A program made the position numbers and the translations under genes. Shown here in pieces: positions 7,932 through 17,258 of a DNA stretch of 64,000 nucleotides; position 1 is the first letter of the stretch, and each line of letters begins with the position of its first letter. The notes beneath the pieces were generated by a model. That model was not told the DNA's origin, did no database searches, and worked only from the letters and a program-made list of their open reading frames with translations. Source of the stretch: JABWBD01 sp040768665 (lineage in GTDB: Bacteria > Planctomycetota > Planctomycetia > Pirellulales > Thermoguttaceae); assembly GCA_040768665.1 (NCBI GenBank), contig JAXGMN010000009.1:310001-374000 (forward strand), in the 5' to 3' direction.

Positions 7932-9248
7932 ATGCCCGCAAATGTTCGCCATCTAATCATCGTCGCCTTGAACCTTCTGGTCCTTTGGGCGGCCTTGGCT
8001 GTTGCCGACGATCAGCCAAGAACCGCTTTCGTTCGTCACGTTCCGGCTAGTGGCGACAACTGGCCGTGCTGGAGAGGACCAAACAGAGATAGCGTGGCGG
8101 ACGCGCGTAACCTTCCGATCCGATGGAGCCAGACGGAGAACGTCCGCTGGTCGGTGAAGCTACCGGGGTGGGGAACAAGTTCGCCGGTGGTCTACCGAGG
8201 TCGGGTGTTCGTCACATCGCAGCAAGAACAGGGCGGCAAGAAGTCGCTCCTGACGCTCTGCTACGACCGGAAAAGTGGCAAAGAACTCTGGCGGCAAGAT
8301 TTCGGCTTCGCTGTGGACCAGCACACGCACAAGAAATCGAACCTTGCCGCCAATACGCCTGCGGTCGCCGAGGATGCGATCTACGTCGCCTTCGGCAATG
8401 CCGACATCGCCCGGTACTCTCATGAGGGTAAGCTGGCCTGGGTCACCCGTTACATCCCGACATTCGGCGATCCCAAAATGGCTTGGGGTTATAACTTGAG
8501 CCCGTTGGTTCTGGACGACGCCGTTCTTTTCTCCTGGGACCACCATACCGGGCCGTGCTACCTGATCGGGCTCGACAAGATGACCGGCAAGATTGCCTGG
8601 AAGATGGACCGCCCCATCGGCACTGCCCATGCCACCCCGCTGCTTGTTGAACATCATGGGCAGTCGGACATCCTTGTGCCGGGGAAGAATCGCCTCACGG
8701 CGTTCGATACTCGCACCCATGTCGAATTGTGGCAATACGGAGAGGGGGAAGGGCCGTTCAATGGCGAGATCATCGTCAGCCCCGTCTACGGGGACGGCAT
8801 GGTGTTCCTGCAATTGTGGCGGCAGAGCCAAATTCACGCCATCCGGCTGACAGCCGATAGGAAGCCGCCCATGCCCGTCTGGATCAGCCAGAAACCGGGA
8901 CCGCAGGAGCCTTCGCTGCTTTACTATCGTGGCCTCTTGTATGCCTTGATGGACAACGGGGTTCTGATTTGCCTCGACGGGAGGACAGGCGAGGAGAAGT
9001 ACCGCCAGCGGCTCGGCGGCGACTGCAACTCCACGCCGGTTGCCAGTGACGGACGTATCTACTTGAGCAATAACGACGGAACGACTTTCGTCGTGCAGAC
9101 CGGAAGAGCGTTCAAGTTGCTGGCGAGGAACGAGTTGGGCGAGAGAATCACAGCCTCGCCCGCAATATCGGGAAACGAGTTGATCTATCGGACGGATTCG
9201 CATCTGCATTGCATCGGCCAAGCGTCCACTGGAGACCAAACGCCATGA
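7932..9248 (+). CDS. PQQ-like beta-propeller secreted protein
   Basis: The protein has 438 residues with a leader (about 1-25). It opens with DNWPCWRGPNRDSVADARNLPIRWS, the signature start of planctomycete outer-membrane-protein-assembly-like PQQ propellers. Repeated blades follow: GKELWRQDFG, GKIAWKMD, HVELWQYGEG, GEEKYRQRLGG. No residues for PQQ cofactor chemistry can be assigned, so it may be structural. ATG 7932 is used; a GTG nine bases earlier is possible. Its stop overlaps the PPK2 start by ATGA, so the two are co-translated. Confidence 0.85.
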   Translation: MPANVRHLIIVALNLLVLWAALAVADDQPRTAFVRHVPASGDNWPCWRGPNRDSVADARNLPIRWSQTENVRWSVKLPGWGTSSPVVYRGRVFVTSQQEQGGKKSLLTLCYDRKSGKELWRQDFGFAVDQHTHKKSNLAANTPAVAEDAIYVAFGNADIARYSHEGKLAWVTRYIPTFGDPKMAWGYNLSPLVLDDAVLFSWDHHTGPCYLIGLDKMTGKIAWKMDRPIGTAHATPLLVEHHGQSDILVPGKNRLTAFDTRTHVELWQYGEGEGPFNGEIIVSPVYGDGMVFLQLWRQSQIHAIRLTADRKPPMPVWISQKPGPQEPSLLYYRGLLYALMDNGVLICLDGRTGEEKYRQRLGGDCNSTPVASDGRIYLSNNDGTTFVVQTGRAFKLLARNELGERITASPAISGNELIYRTDSHLHCIGQASTGDQTP

Positions 9249-10123
9249 GTGAAGACTTCTTTCGTCCGTTCCTGGTTCCACCGGGTACCGCCATTTCGCT
9301 TAGGAAGGACTACGATCCAGGCTACAAGGCCGAATACGTAACCAAGAAAGATGCCGCCCAGAGGTTACAGGAGGGAATTGAACGGCTGATCGAGCAGCAG
9401 GACATGCTTTATGCCCAGGACACCTATGCCGTCTTGGTCGTGTTCCAGGCGTTAGATGCGGCGGGCAAGGACAGCACAATCAAACACGTGATGTCCGGGC
9501 TGAACCCCCAGGGGTGCGACGTGCGGAGTTTCAAGGCCCCTTCAAGGGAAGAACTCGATCACGACTATCTGTGGCGGTGCTCTAAGGCTTTGCCGGAGCG
9601 AGGTCGCATCGGGATCTTCAATCGCTCTTACTACGAGGAAGTTGTGGTGGTGCGTGTTCATCCCGAGTTCCTGGAATTTCAACAACTGCCGCCGGAGGCA
9701 CGAGGCAAGAACATCTGGAAACGCCGCTTCGAGGGCATCAATCATTTCGAGAAGCACCTGGTGGACAACGGCACCGTGATCCTCAAGTTCTTCCTCAATG
9801 TATCGAAGGCCGAGCAGAAGAAACGATTCTTGGAACGTATCGACCGGCCGGAGAAGAACTGGAAGTTCTCGGCGGCCGACGTAGAGGAACGAGCCTTCTG
9901 GGACCAATACATGGACGCCTTCGAGGATGTCTTCAACCACACGAGCACCGAATGGGCTCCCTGGTACATTATCCCCGCCGACCGCAAATGGTTTACCCGG
10001 CTGGCGGTGGCAGAGATTATCCTCTCGTCGCTTGAGAAGCTCAAGCTGAGCTACCCAACCCTGAGCGATGATCACCAGCAGGAACTTCTCAAAGCAAGGG
10101 AGATGCTAGAGAACGAAGAGTAA
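9245..10123 (+). CDS. ppk2: Polyphosphate kinase 2 (PPK2) family protein
   Basis: The protein has 292 residues, the normal length for a one-domain PPK2. Walker A region QALDAAGKDSTIKHVMSG and the second block FNRSYYEEVVVVRVHPE are intact, and the lid-region arginines and WKFSAADVEER are present. PPK2 enzymes transfer phosphate between polyphosphate and nucleotides, mostly making NDP or NTP from polyphosphate, in the cytosol. It is coupled to the PQQ propeller gene by an ATGA overlap, an odd pairing of a secreted and a cytosolic protein with no obvious joint role. Confidence 0.93.
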   Translation: MSEDFFRPFLVPPGTAISLRKDYDPGYKAEYVTKKDAAQRLQEGIERLIEQQDMLYAQDTYAVLVVFQALDAAGKDSTIKHVMSGLNPQGCDVRSFKAPSREELDHDYLWRCSKALPERGRIGIFNRSYYEEVVVVRVHPEFLEFQQLPPEARGKNIWKRRFEGINHFEKHLVDNGTVILKFFLNVSKAEQKKRFLERIDRPEKNWKFSAADVEERAFWDQYMDAFEDVFNHTSTEWAPWYIIPADRKWFTRLAVAEIILSSLEKLKLSYPTLSDDHQQELLKAREMLENEE

Positions 10124-10149
10124 GGTTCTGCTTCTTGCCCTCGCCGGAA

Positions 10150-11475
10150 TCACTTCAGCCTGATCAGCACCCCCTGCCCGGCGACCAGCCAATGACCGTT
10201 CTTGTCATCAAGCGGCACCAGCCTGCCGTCCACGGCGGAAAACACCTGCTTGGTCTGATACGGCTTGATCGTCTCCAGTTTGATGTTCGTGGAGTGCTGT
10301 AAGCTGAGATTGACGATCATCACGCAATCTGAGCCCTGCTCGTCCGTGAATTCGCCCACCATGACCGGCGGTTCCGCCTTTGTGATCTCTCGGGGAGATC
10401 CCTTCGACTGGACTTGCTTGACGATTCGGCCCGGCAACAGAGGGAGCGACTTCACGGGCGGAGGGGACGTGAAAAAGACTCCCGTGGACTTGAGGCGGTT
10501 CATGATCGGTCCGAGCACGCCTACCTGCCGGTTGATCACCTGGAGGTACTGCCACGTCTCGGTCCTATTGTCGCTTTTGTCGATGGGTGCATAGGCGTAG
10601 CCGTCCTGGTAATACTTGTACCAGGACACGCCCCGCCCACCAGCGGCCAGCGTTGTGTACGCCTGGAAGGCCAGATTGGCAGGAGAGGGGATGGTCGTCA
10701 TCGACCGGATCTGATTGCAGGACACGATGTTCCAGAACGGAAGGCCGTACTTCTGGGCGACTCGACGTACTTCGAGCAGATCAGCGTAGTAGATTCCTGC
10801 CCGCTTCTCGTCCTGCATGTCATCGGAATACTGGACCATGTAGTTGTCGTAGCTGAGGAACTGGGGCTTGACCTCGGTGACGAACCGTTCGAGGTACTCG
10901 GTAAATGTCGCCGTGCCAAGCTGCGATTGGTCGGGAGCCCCGACCGTGGCGTAGCTGGGGAAGAGATTGATGTAGGCCAGCTTGCCTGGAGCGTACTTCT
11001 TCACCGCCGCCACGACCTTTGCCAGTGCCGGGAACACGGGAGCGCCTGGTTCATCCACAATGTAGTACCCGAGCACTGCCTTACTGCTGCCGACCGCCTC
11101 GACCATCGTTTTGACGGCAGGGTCGATTTCTTGATCGGTCATCTGCCGCCAGGGCTTCTGGCCGGGGAGCGGGGCCATGATGGCGGCCAGCCCGAGTTTC
11201 TCGCAAAGTGGCAGGTCTTCGGGCATCACAAACCCGGCTAGAGTGAAGCCGCACTCGGCGATGCTCTCCAGACCGTTCTTGGGATTCCGAGGCTCTTTCC
11301 AACCGTGTAGCCGGTCCCAAGGCAAAATGGGAGAGAGATCGGGCGAGTGGGTGAACGGTTGGAGGTCCGGGACGGCATTCTTGGATGGCTCTTGGGCTTC
11401 GACGGTCCCGTAAAATAAGCCGAAGCCACTCAGAGCCGCAATGGTCGCTACGACAATCTGTTGAAGTCGTCTCAT
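10150..11475 (-). CDS. Glycosidase-like TIM-barrel protein, secreted
   Basis: The protein has 441 residues from ATG 11475, preceded by GGGAGGAG five bases upstream, with a signal peptide ending near VEA-QE. The barrel region shows LGYYIVDEPGAP (about 140-151), where the Glu would fit the acid/base position of clan GH-A enzymes, and LSYDNYMVQYSDD. A C-terminal beta domain covers about 345-441. This matches planctomycete proteins usually annotated as beta-galactosidase-like or hypothetical. The specificity is unknown. It faces PPK2 tail to tail with a 26-base gap. Confidence 0.6.
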   Translation of the reverse strand: MRRLQQIVVATIAALSGFGLFYGTVEAQEPSKNAVPDLQPFTHSPDLSPILPWDRLHGWKEPRNPKNGLESIAECGFTLAGFVMPEDLPLCEKLGLAAIMAPLPGQKPWRQMTDQEIDPAVKTMVEAVGSSKAVLGYYIVDEPGAPVFPALAKVVAAVKKYAPGKLAYINLFPSYATVGAPDQSQLGTATFTEYLERFVTEVKPQFLSYDNYMVQYSDDMQDEKRAGIYYADLLEVRRVAQKYGLPFWNIVSCNQIRSMTTIPSPANLAFQAYTTLAAGGRGVSWYKYYQDGYAYAPIDKSDNRTETWQYLQVINRQVGVLGPIMNRLKSTGVFFTSPPPVKSLPLLPGRIVKQVQSKGSPREITKAEPPVMVGEFTDEQGSDCVMIVNLSLQHSTNIKLETIKPYQTKQVFSAVDGRLVPLDDKNGHWLVAGQGVLIRLK

Positions 11476-11557
11476 GGCATCTCCTCCCAAGGTTCAAAAG
11501 CTGCCCACGTTGTAGCAGTGGGCTGGAATAGATGCAAGCGGGACGGCAGCGTGGCGT

Positions 11558-13054
11558 TTAGCGGGACTTGACGTGCTCCGCTACAGTTAACCCTTCCTGA
11601 ATTGCCCATCGGCGTAAAATGTCCATTTCTTTCTCGGTTGGCAATCGGTTTGTTTTCCCACGAGCCTGACAGAGAATCTTCCTGTCGATGCCGACCTCGA
11701 CCGTCAAAGCACGCTTTCTGCGACCCCCATTGCGTTCGATTCCCATCGACCAAATTGAAGTTTGCCCCGTCGCACAGGAATTCTCATAGCTGGCCACGCA
11801 GTGACGCATGGCACAGCCTTCGCCGAATAAGTCTTTCCGAGTCAGGATTTCCTTGATCGTCCAATGCCGGTGATTCTCAGAGGCCGTCGTCCCTTCCGTC
11901 CAGTCGAACTCCCCGATTCCTGATTCGTACCACTGAACTTGAGTCTGCTGAGGCTCCTTCTGCAATTCGCCGTGCCACTCTTGAATTTGGCGCAGAAGCG
12001 AAGCGGGAGTCCGTCCTTTCATCGAAAACTCAGGCTGGAGAGGACGAGGCTCGATTTCGCCTGGGGCCGTAGCGACCTGCTGGGGTTCAAACTTCTGATA
12101 ATGGATGTAGTCCACGATGGGGGCGACGTGAAGTCTGTCCAGCATCGGGTTGTCGATCAACCAACGGATCACAGAGATCCAGAACTCGTCGTGAGCAAAG
12201 TCAGCAGCGAGCTTCGACCCGAGGATGGCCTCGACCAGACGAACATCACCACCCAGTCCAAGTACCTGCCCCCATCGAAATGCGGCCTCGACGGTGCAAT
12301 CCGCAGGAGCATGGAAAAAATGGTGGACCATACGTTTGGTGAATCTGACTGGAACGTCCAGTTCCCGAGGGCTCTTCCCATCGCCGATTCCCAGAAACCA
12401 CTGCTGTTGCTTCTGTGCTTCGGGTGCCCGGCCCTTGAACCAAACGGAATCCATGAAAACGGGCGTGGGATATTTCGCCATCAGATGGCGAGCCAGCGAA
12501 GAGAACTGGCGGCGAGAGTTGTGCGTGGGCGGTCGCCAGGATTCGGGTGAACGTAGCCAAACGCCATGGTGCTTGGCTAAGGCGGAGAGGGCGTCAATAT
12601 AGGTGTTTCCCGCCTGGGTTCCGAAGTGCCGGATGACTGGCTCTGACCGGAGGAGGTCAGTGCAATCCTGGATGTGGAGAAGAAGCCGAAGAAAAGCATC
12701 TCGGGCGTCACCTTCCAGGGACGAAAACACTTCGCAGATTGCGATGAGGTGGGGCTGGGTGACTTCCGCTGCGACCAGTTCGTTGTTGACAATCTTGAGA
12801 ATGGTTCTGCGAGGATGGCGGGATTCCTGCTTCTTACGGATACAACGAGTTCGGATCTCGTGATCGCAGGCGAAGTATCGCTCCTTGCAGCGCTGGTGCC
12901 AATGCTTCTTTACCCGCACACTGAATCCGTGCTGAGCGCACCAATTCAGGTACTCCTCGGCCGTTGTCAGGCCGAGTGCTGCGAGGTGCTCTTGGAATTC
13001 TCGATCACGGACTTCTGGTACGGTTGTGCTCTCGGTGTTCTGGGGAACGGGCAT
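11558..13054 (-). CDS. PcfJ-like protein, intact copy
   Basis: The protein has 498 residues. The C-terminal third carries the PcfJ-domain pattern MRHCVASYENSCATGQTSIWSM, then RALTVEV, QARGKTNRLPTEKE and ILRRWA. The long N-terminal part (about 1-400) is alpha-helical and includes AKYPTPVFMDSVWFKG and RWGQVLGLGGDVRL. PcfJ was named on a conjugative plasmid; biochemical function is not known. A paralogue with the same layout lies just upstream and is split by an IS, so the pair probably arose by tandem duplication. The protein is typical of mobile-element cargo. Confidence 0.8.
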   Translation of the reverse strand: MPVPQNTESTTVPEVRDREFQEHLAALGLTTAEEYLNWCAQHGFSVRVKKHWHQRCKERYFACDHEIRTRCIRKKQESRHPRRTILKIVNNELVAAEVTQPHLIAICEVFSSLEGDARDAFLRLLLHIQDCTDLLRSEPVIRHFGTQAGNTYIDALSALAKHHGVWLRSPESWRPPTHNSRRQFSSLARHLMAKYPTPVFMDSVWFKGRAPEAQKQQQWFLGIGDGKSPRELDVPVRFTKRMVHHFFHAPADCTVEAAFRWGQVLGLGGDVRLVEAILGSKLAADFAHDEFWISVIRWLIDNPMLDRLHVAPIVDYIHYQKFEPQQVATAPGEIEPRPLQPEFSMKGRTPASLLRQIQEWHGELQKEPQQTQVQWYESGIGEFDWTEGTTASENHRHWTIKEILTRKDLFGEGCAMRHCVASYENSCATGQTSIWSMGIERNGGRRKRALTVEVGIDRKILCQARGKTNRLPTEKEMDILRRWAIQEGLTVAEHVKSR

Positions 13055-13564
13055 GAATGGGTCTTGCCATGGGTGTGGCCTTCGAAGTTTTCATTTTCGA
13101 TGAGTAGAGGACAGATTCGTAACTGTTGGTGGGGATAGGGGGTTGCACGGCAGTTGCTCTTGACAATGAGGGATTGGATCAGAAAGTCAGGACACACGAT
13201 AATGTCCAGAGGTTCGGCATTCTCGTTTACACGTAATCCGCCAGCCGAAGCCCTTGCTCGGAGGCCCACCGCCGCAAAATGTCCTTCGACTTGGCATCTG
13301 GCAGCACGTTCCGTTTTCCACGGGCCTGACAAATTGTCTTTGAGGCCAGCCGGACTTCCACGGTCAAGATGCGGTGCCTCCCCTCGTAGTTGTCCATTTG
13401 CAGGGACCAGATCGAGGTGTCACGCCGGGCGCAAGACCGGACGTAGGTTGCCACGCAGTGCTGCATCGCCCGCCCCTCCGAGACTAGTGCCTCGTCCAAG
13501 CTAAATATTCGGGTTGTCAAACCGGTCGATTTTTGAGAACCTCCGCTTCAACAAGGAGGTTCGG

Positions 13565-14008
13565 ATGAACAAGAAGTATATCGTGCGGCTCACGGACGAG
13601 GAACGAGCGATCTGCGAAGCGACGATCAAGAAGGAAACGGGCAAATCGGAGAAATTGCGGCGGGCGACGATTTTGCTCAAGGCCGACGCCGATGGGCCGG
13701 CTTGGGATGACGCCAAGATCAGCGAGGCAGTCGGTTGCCGGACGCGAACGGTCGAGAACGTGCGGCAAGCCTTCGTCCTCGAAGGTTTCGAGGGGGCACT
13801 GGTTCGCAAGAAACGGAAGACGTCGCCAACGCCGAAGTTGCTCGACGGCGCAGCCGAGGCAAAACTGATCGCGCTGCGGTTGGGCAGGCCGCCCGCCGGC
13901 TTTGGCCATTGGACGCTGCGACTGCTGGCCGATCAAATGGTGGAACTGGAGATCGTGGAATCGATCAGCCCGGAGACGGTCCGGCAGACGCTAAAAAAAA
14001 CGGTATGA
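13565..14008 (+). CDS. IS630 transposase, N-terminal frame (helix-turn-helix part)
   Basis: There are 147 codons from ATG 13565, preceded by AAGGAGG. The frame contains the winged HTH DNA-binding part: AWDDAKISEAVGCRTRTVENVRQAF and HWTLRLLADQMVELEIVESISPETVRQTLKK. It ends at TGA 14006-14008 directly after a run of eight A (13993-14000). Slippage of -1 on that run joins it to the catalytic frame, the arrangement seen in many IS630 elements. Confidence 0.88.
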   Translation: MNKKYIVRLTDEERAICEATIKKETGKSEKLRRATILLKADADGPAWDDAKISEAVGCRTRTVENVRQAFVLEGFEGALVRKKRKTSPTPKLLDGAAEAKLIALRLGRPPAGFGHWTLRLLADQMVELEIVESISPETVRQTLKKTV

Positions 14009-14694
14009 CCAAGCGGAAAATCGAGTACTGGGTGATCCCTCCCGACGCCGACGGCGAGTTTGTCGCCAACATGGAGGAAGTGCTGGAAACGTACGAAAAA
14101 GCCTACGATCCCAACTGCCCCGTCGTGTGCATGGACGAACAACCAGTGCAACTCATCGGCGAGACGCGTGTGCCGATCCCGGCGACCAAGGAGCACCCGG
14201 AGCGGGTTGATTACGAATACGAGCGCAAGGGGACAGCGAGCATTTTCATGTTTGCCGAACCGCTCTCCGGCTACCGCCAAGCGACCGCGCGGCCACGACG
14301 CACCAAGGACGATTGGGCTCATGAAGTCGCCCACTTGCTCGATACGCGTTACGCCGGCGTCGAGCGGATCACGTTAGTCTCCGACAATTTGAACACGCAC
14401 ACCAAGGGCGCGTTCTACGAAGCGTTTCCGCCAGAACAGGCCCGGAATTATGTCCGCCGGATCGACTTCGTTTACACCCCCAAGCACGGCAGTTGGCTCA
14501 ACGTGGCGGAATGCGAGTTGAGTTGCATGACCAGCCAATGCTTGAAAGACCGACGCATCGGCGACCTTGAGACGCTGCAATCCGAAATTGCCGCGTGGTC
14601 CACCCGCATCACCGAGAAACAACGAGCCGTCGATTGGCAGTTCACCATCGACAAAGCGAGGATCAAATTGAAGCGGCTCTACCCGAACATTTAG
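14005..14694 (+). CDS. IS630 transposase, C-terminal DDE catalytic frame
   Basis: The frame lies -1 relative to the first frame and can be reached by slippage on AAAAAAAA at 13993-14000 or by restart at ATG 14005, which overlaps the first frame's TGA (ATGA). The DDE residues are visible in the family contexts: CMDEQPVQL, VSDNLNTH and HGSWLNVAECE. The frame is 229 codons, ends at the TAG inside the right inverted repeat, and shows no damage, so the element could still be active. Confidence 0.88.
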   Translation: MTKRKIEYWVIPPDADGEFVANMEEVLETYEKAYDPNCPVVCMDEQPVQLIGETRVPIPATKEHPERVDYEYERKGTASIFMFAEPLSGYRQATARPRRTKDDWAHEVAHLLDTRYAGVERITLVSDNLNTHTKGAFYEAFPPEQARNYVRRIDFVYTPKHGSWLNVAECELSCMTSQCLKDRRIGDLETLQSEIAAWSTRITEKQRAVDWQFTIDKARIKLKRLYPNI

Positions 14695-15944
14695 TCTGGA
14701 CGATGCACTAGGGCCTTGGCACTGAGCAGTTCCCGAATGGTCCAACGCCGCAGGTTTTCCGAGCCCTCTCTCCCCTCGATCCATTCGAACGGCCCGATTC
14801 CCGAGGTCGGCCACTCGGCCTTGAGATCGACGGATTCCTTGGCCAGTTGACGATGCCACCGCTCCACCTGTCGCAGAAGGGCCTCGGGGCTGCGGCCCTT
14901 CATCGAGAGGTTCGGCTGCGGCGGCGAGCGGCGTTCGATCAAGCCGGGAGCGACGAACTCCTCCCGCTCGACAAACCGCTGGTTGTGCAGGTAATCGATG
15001 ATCGGCCCGCTCTGGGCCAAGTCGAGCATTGGGTTCTCGATGAAGAAACGCACCACGGTGATCCAGAAATCGTCGTCCTTAAAGTGCTCGCCGAGCCGGG
15101 TGTTGACAATCGCACGAGCCAGACGGGGATCCCCACCCAATCCGAGAACCTGACCCCAGCGCAACGCCTGATCGACCGAGCAGTCGCCGGGAGCCAGCAT
15201 GAAGTGGTGGGCCATCCGCTTCGTGAGCGGAATCGGCACGTCGGCCGTGCGAATACTCTTGCCAATGCCGATGTGCCAGAACCAGTGCTGGAAGCGGTGA
15301 GCGGACGGACTGGTTCCGAGGAACCAGACCGAATCCATGAACGAGGGAACGGGATACTGTGCCAGCAGATGCCTCGCCAAGCTGGCGAACTGGCGACGAG
15401 TGTTATGGGTGCGGGGCTTCCACTCCTCAACCGGCCGCTGCCAGCCATACCAGTGTTGCGCCAGGGCGACCAGCCCGTTAATCCAAGTATTTCCGTCCGC
15501 ATGTCCGAACTGCGGCATCGCTGGGGTATCTTCAAAGAAGTCCTTCATCGGAACGACGTGAAGTAGGAGTTCCAGGGTGCGCTGCCGCACCCGGCGATCC
15601 TGTTTCGTCGCCTCCGAGGCCCTCTCGATGGCCGAGAGCGAGAGATTTCGGGCTTGGTCGGGCCGAAGCCCATCCTTGAAAATCTCGGCGATGGCCTCCG
15701 GGAATCTGATCCTGTTCTTTGATGCTGCCAAACGGGCGGTCGCAACCTCCCGGCTGGCAATCAGTTGTTCCCGCTTCTGCTGCTGCCAGGACTTGTCCAA
15801 ACGGCGGCAGAAGCCATGTTCACGGCACCAGACTTTGTACTCCTCGGGGCTCTTCAAACCGAGGGCCTTGAGGTGCAAGCAGATTCGCTTGTCCGTTTCC
15901 TCGTCAACCTGAATCGTCGTATTCTTTGTGCGTTTCTTGGACAT

Positions 15945-16184
15945 CGCTTCGGACTGTAAAACCAGCATATTGGGAGCGCTGACCGGGCCAGCCTATGAAA
16001 GCGGCCCCGGCCGGGCGAGAACTTGGCCTACCCGATGCTGGTCGAAGCGTGAACACGGTTGATCCCCTTTGTTGAGTGAAAGACGAAACAGCAGCACGTA
16101 ATCTCAAGACAGCAGACTGGCCGAGCAGGTTCGCCTGAGAAGCCCTGGCCTCTGGCAGGCATGACGGATCAGAAGCGGGCGACT
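15945..16184. other. Gene-free stretch between PcfJ remnant and GNAT remnant
   Basis: There are about 240 bases between a minus-strand start (15944) and a minus-strand stop (16185). I see no ORF with a credible ribosome site, no tRNA-like fold and no strong terminator. It probably holds the promoter of the disrupted PcfJ gene. Confidence 0.4.
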
Positions 16185-16659
16185 TTAGAGAACCAGTTCC
16201 ATGAAGACCGCATCAGAAAGCGGGTTGAACCGGTAAGGCGGGATTTCGACAATGCCCCGGGGAACGGTACAGGGCGGTAGCCTCATGGAGCGAAGCGAGG
16301 CTGTCCAGCCGCATCCTGTGGTATCCGATCCTTCGGACTTCTCGGATGATGGCGTCTGCAAGCTGTCGCCCGATCGCCTGTCCTCAGAACCCCGGCTGCA
16401 CGTAAAGCCGCTTCATCTCGCAGATGTCTTCCTCCAGCTTCCGCATAGCCACGCAGCCCGCTGGCGTGCTATCAGCGATGGCCAGCAGCAGCCGACCCTC
16501 GGGAGGGGCGTATGCTCCGGGCAGTCCGGTAAGCTCCTGCTGGAAGCCCTGGTAACAAAAATCGACCCGGAGGAAGTCGGCGTATTCCAGAAACAAACGG
16601 CGCACGGCAAGCACTTCACCATCGTCGTCCTCAGTGATAGGCCGGATCTCAACTCTCAT
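16185..16659 (-). pseudogene. GNAT acetyltransferase broken by TGA and a frameshift
   Basis: The frame from ATG 16659 reads a normal GNAT N-terminus (MRVEIRPITEDD ... LEEDICEMKRLYVQPGF) and stops at a TGA (16384-16386) where the acetyl-CoA loop begins with Arg in relatives. Past the TGA the same frame continues GQAIGRQLADAIIREVRRIG and DSLASLHEATALYRS. A one-base shift then gives GIVEIPPYRFNPLSDAVFMEL up to TAA at 16185. All parts of the protein are thus present with one nonsense codon and one frameshift. Its start overlaps the stop of the upstream GNAT gene (ATGA). Confidence 0.82.
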
Positions 16660-17216
16660 GGGATCTCAATGCTCCCCGGCGACCCCGGTTTGATGAACCG
16701 GCCCATGAGCACCTCGTCCACATACCTCCCCGGCTCGATCTTGATCTCCTTCGCCCGTCGCCCTTCCTCGACGAACCCGAGCCGTCTGTAAAGCCCGATA
16801 GCTCTGGTGTTCGTCGAGAATACGCCCAGTTCGACCTTCTCAATCAGCGGGTTGGCTGCCGCCCAATCCAGAAGGATCTCAAGCATCGCCGTGCCGATCC
16901 CCCTTCCTCGCCAATCTTGGCGAATCGAGATGCCGAATGTCCCGGTATGAGCCGTCCGTCGGTAGTTGCCGCCGTCGAAGCTCAGGCATCCCACAATGGC
17001 ACCGCCGACTTCAGCCGCCAAAACCAATTTGCCCGGATTGTCCAAGTGCTCCTGAATCCACTGCCGTTCTTGCTCTTCGGTTGCGGGGAATTCATCCGGC
17101 TGAATGATGAAGAACCCGGTCTCGTGAGCGACGGATCGGACGTAGGCCAGCAGATTGGCCGCATCATCCGGTTGCGCACAGCGGATTGTGAATGGCTCGG
17201 CGGTCTTGGCACTCAT
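16656..17216 (-). CDS. GNAT family N-acetyltransferase
   Basis: The protein has 186 residues from ATG 17216, with GGAG six bases upstream; ATGs at 17231 and 17240 are possible. The acetyl-CoA signature SIRQDWRGRGIGTAMLEILLDWA is intact, and the C-terminal VELGVFSTNTRAIGLYRRLGFVEEGR is typical of RimI-like or phosphinothricin-type GNATs. The substrate is unknown. It is the second-last gene of the minus-strand RNA-repair operon, 42 bases after Pnkp, and overlaps the following GNAT remnant by ATGA. Confidence 0.88.
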   Translation of the reverse strand: MSAKTAEPFTIRCAQPDDAANLLAYVRSVAHETGFFIIQPDEFPATEEQERQWIQEHLDNPGKLVLAAEVGGAIVGCLSFDGGNYRRTAHTGTFGISIRQDWRGRGIGTAMLEILLDWAAANPLIEKVELGVFSTNTRAIGLYRRLGFVEEGRRAKEIKIEPGRYVDEVLMGRFIKPGSPGSIEIP

Positions 17217-17258
17217 TGATCTCCGCTCCATCGTGCCCATTCTCGTTGTCTCCTACTA

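Larger units (their letters stand above)
13487..14708 (+). mobile_element. IS630-family insertion sequence, 1222 bp
   Basis: The ends are near-perfect 30-base inverted repeats. The left end begins GTGCCTCGTCCAAGC and the right end, read inward, begins GTGCATCGTCCAGAC. Both continue CTAAAT(A/G)TTCGGGT, with five mismatches in 30. TA dinucleotides at 13485-13486 and 14709-14710 are the target duplication expected for IS630/Tc1-mariner transposition. It carries a two-frame transposase on the plus strand and lies opposite to the PcfJ gene it disrupts. Confidence 0.92.
13227..15944 (-). pseudogene. Second PcfJ-like gene, interrupted by an IS630-family element
   Basis: The 5' part (15944-14711; start ATG 15944 or 15968) reads a PcfJ-like N-terminal region ending RRWTIRELLSAKALV. 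The 3' part (13484-13227) reads the PcfJ signature MQHCVATYVRSCARRDTSIWSL and ILRRWA. Removing 13487-14708 together with one TA copy joins AKALV to SEGRAMQHCV in frame with no missing residue. The gene was therefore intact before transposition. About half of the residues match the intact paralogue at 11558-13054 in blocks such as FMDSVWF and RWGQVLGLGGD. Confidence 0.88.
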
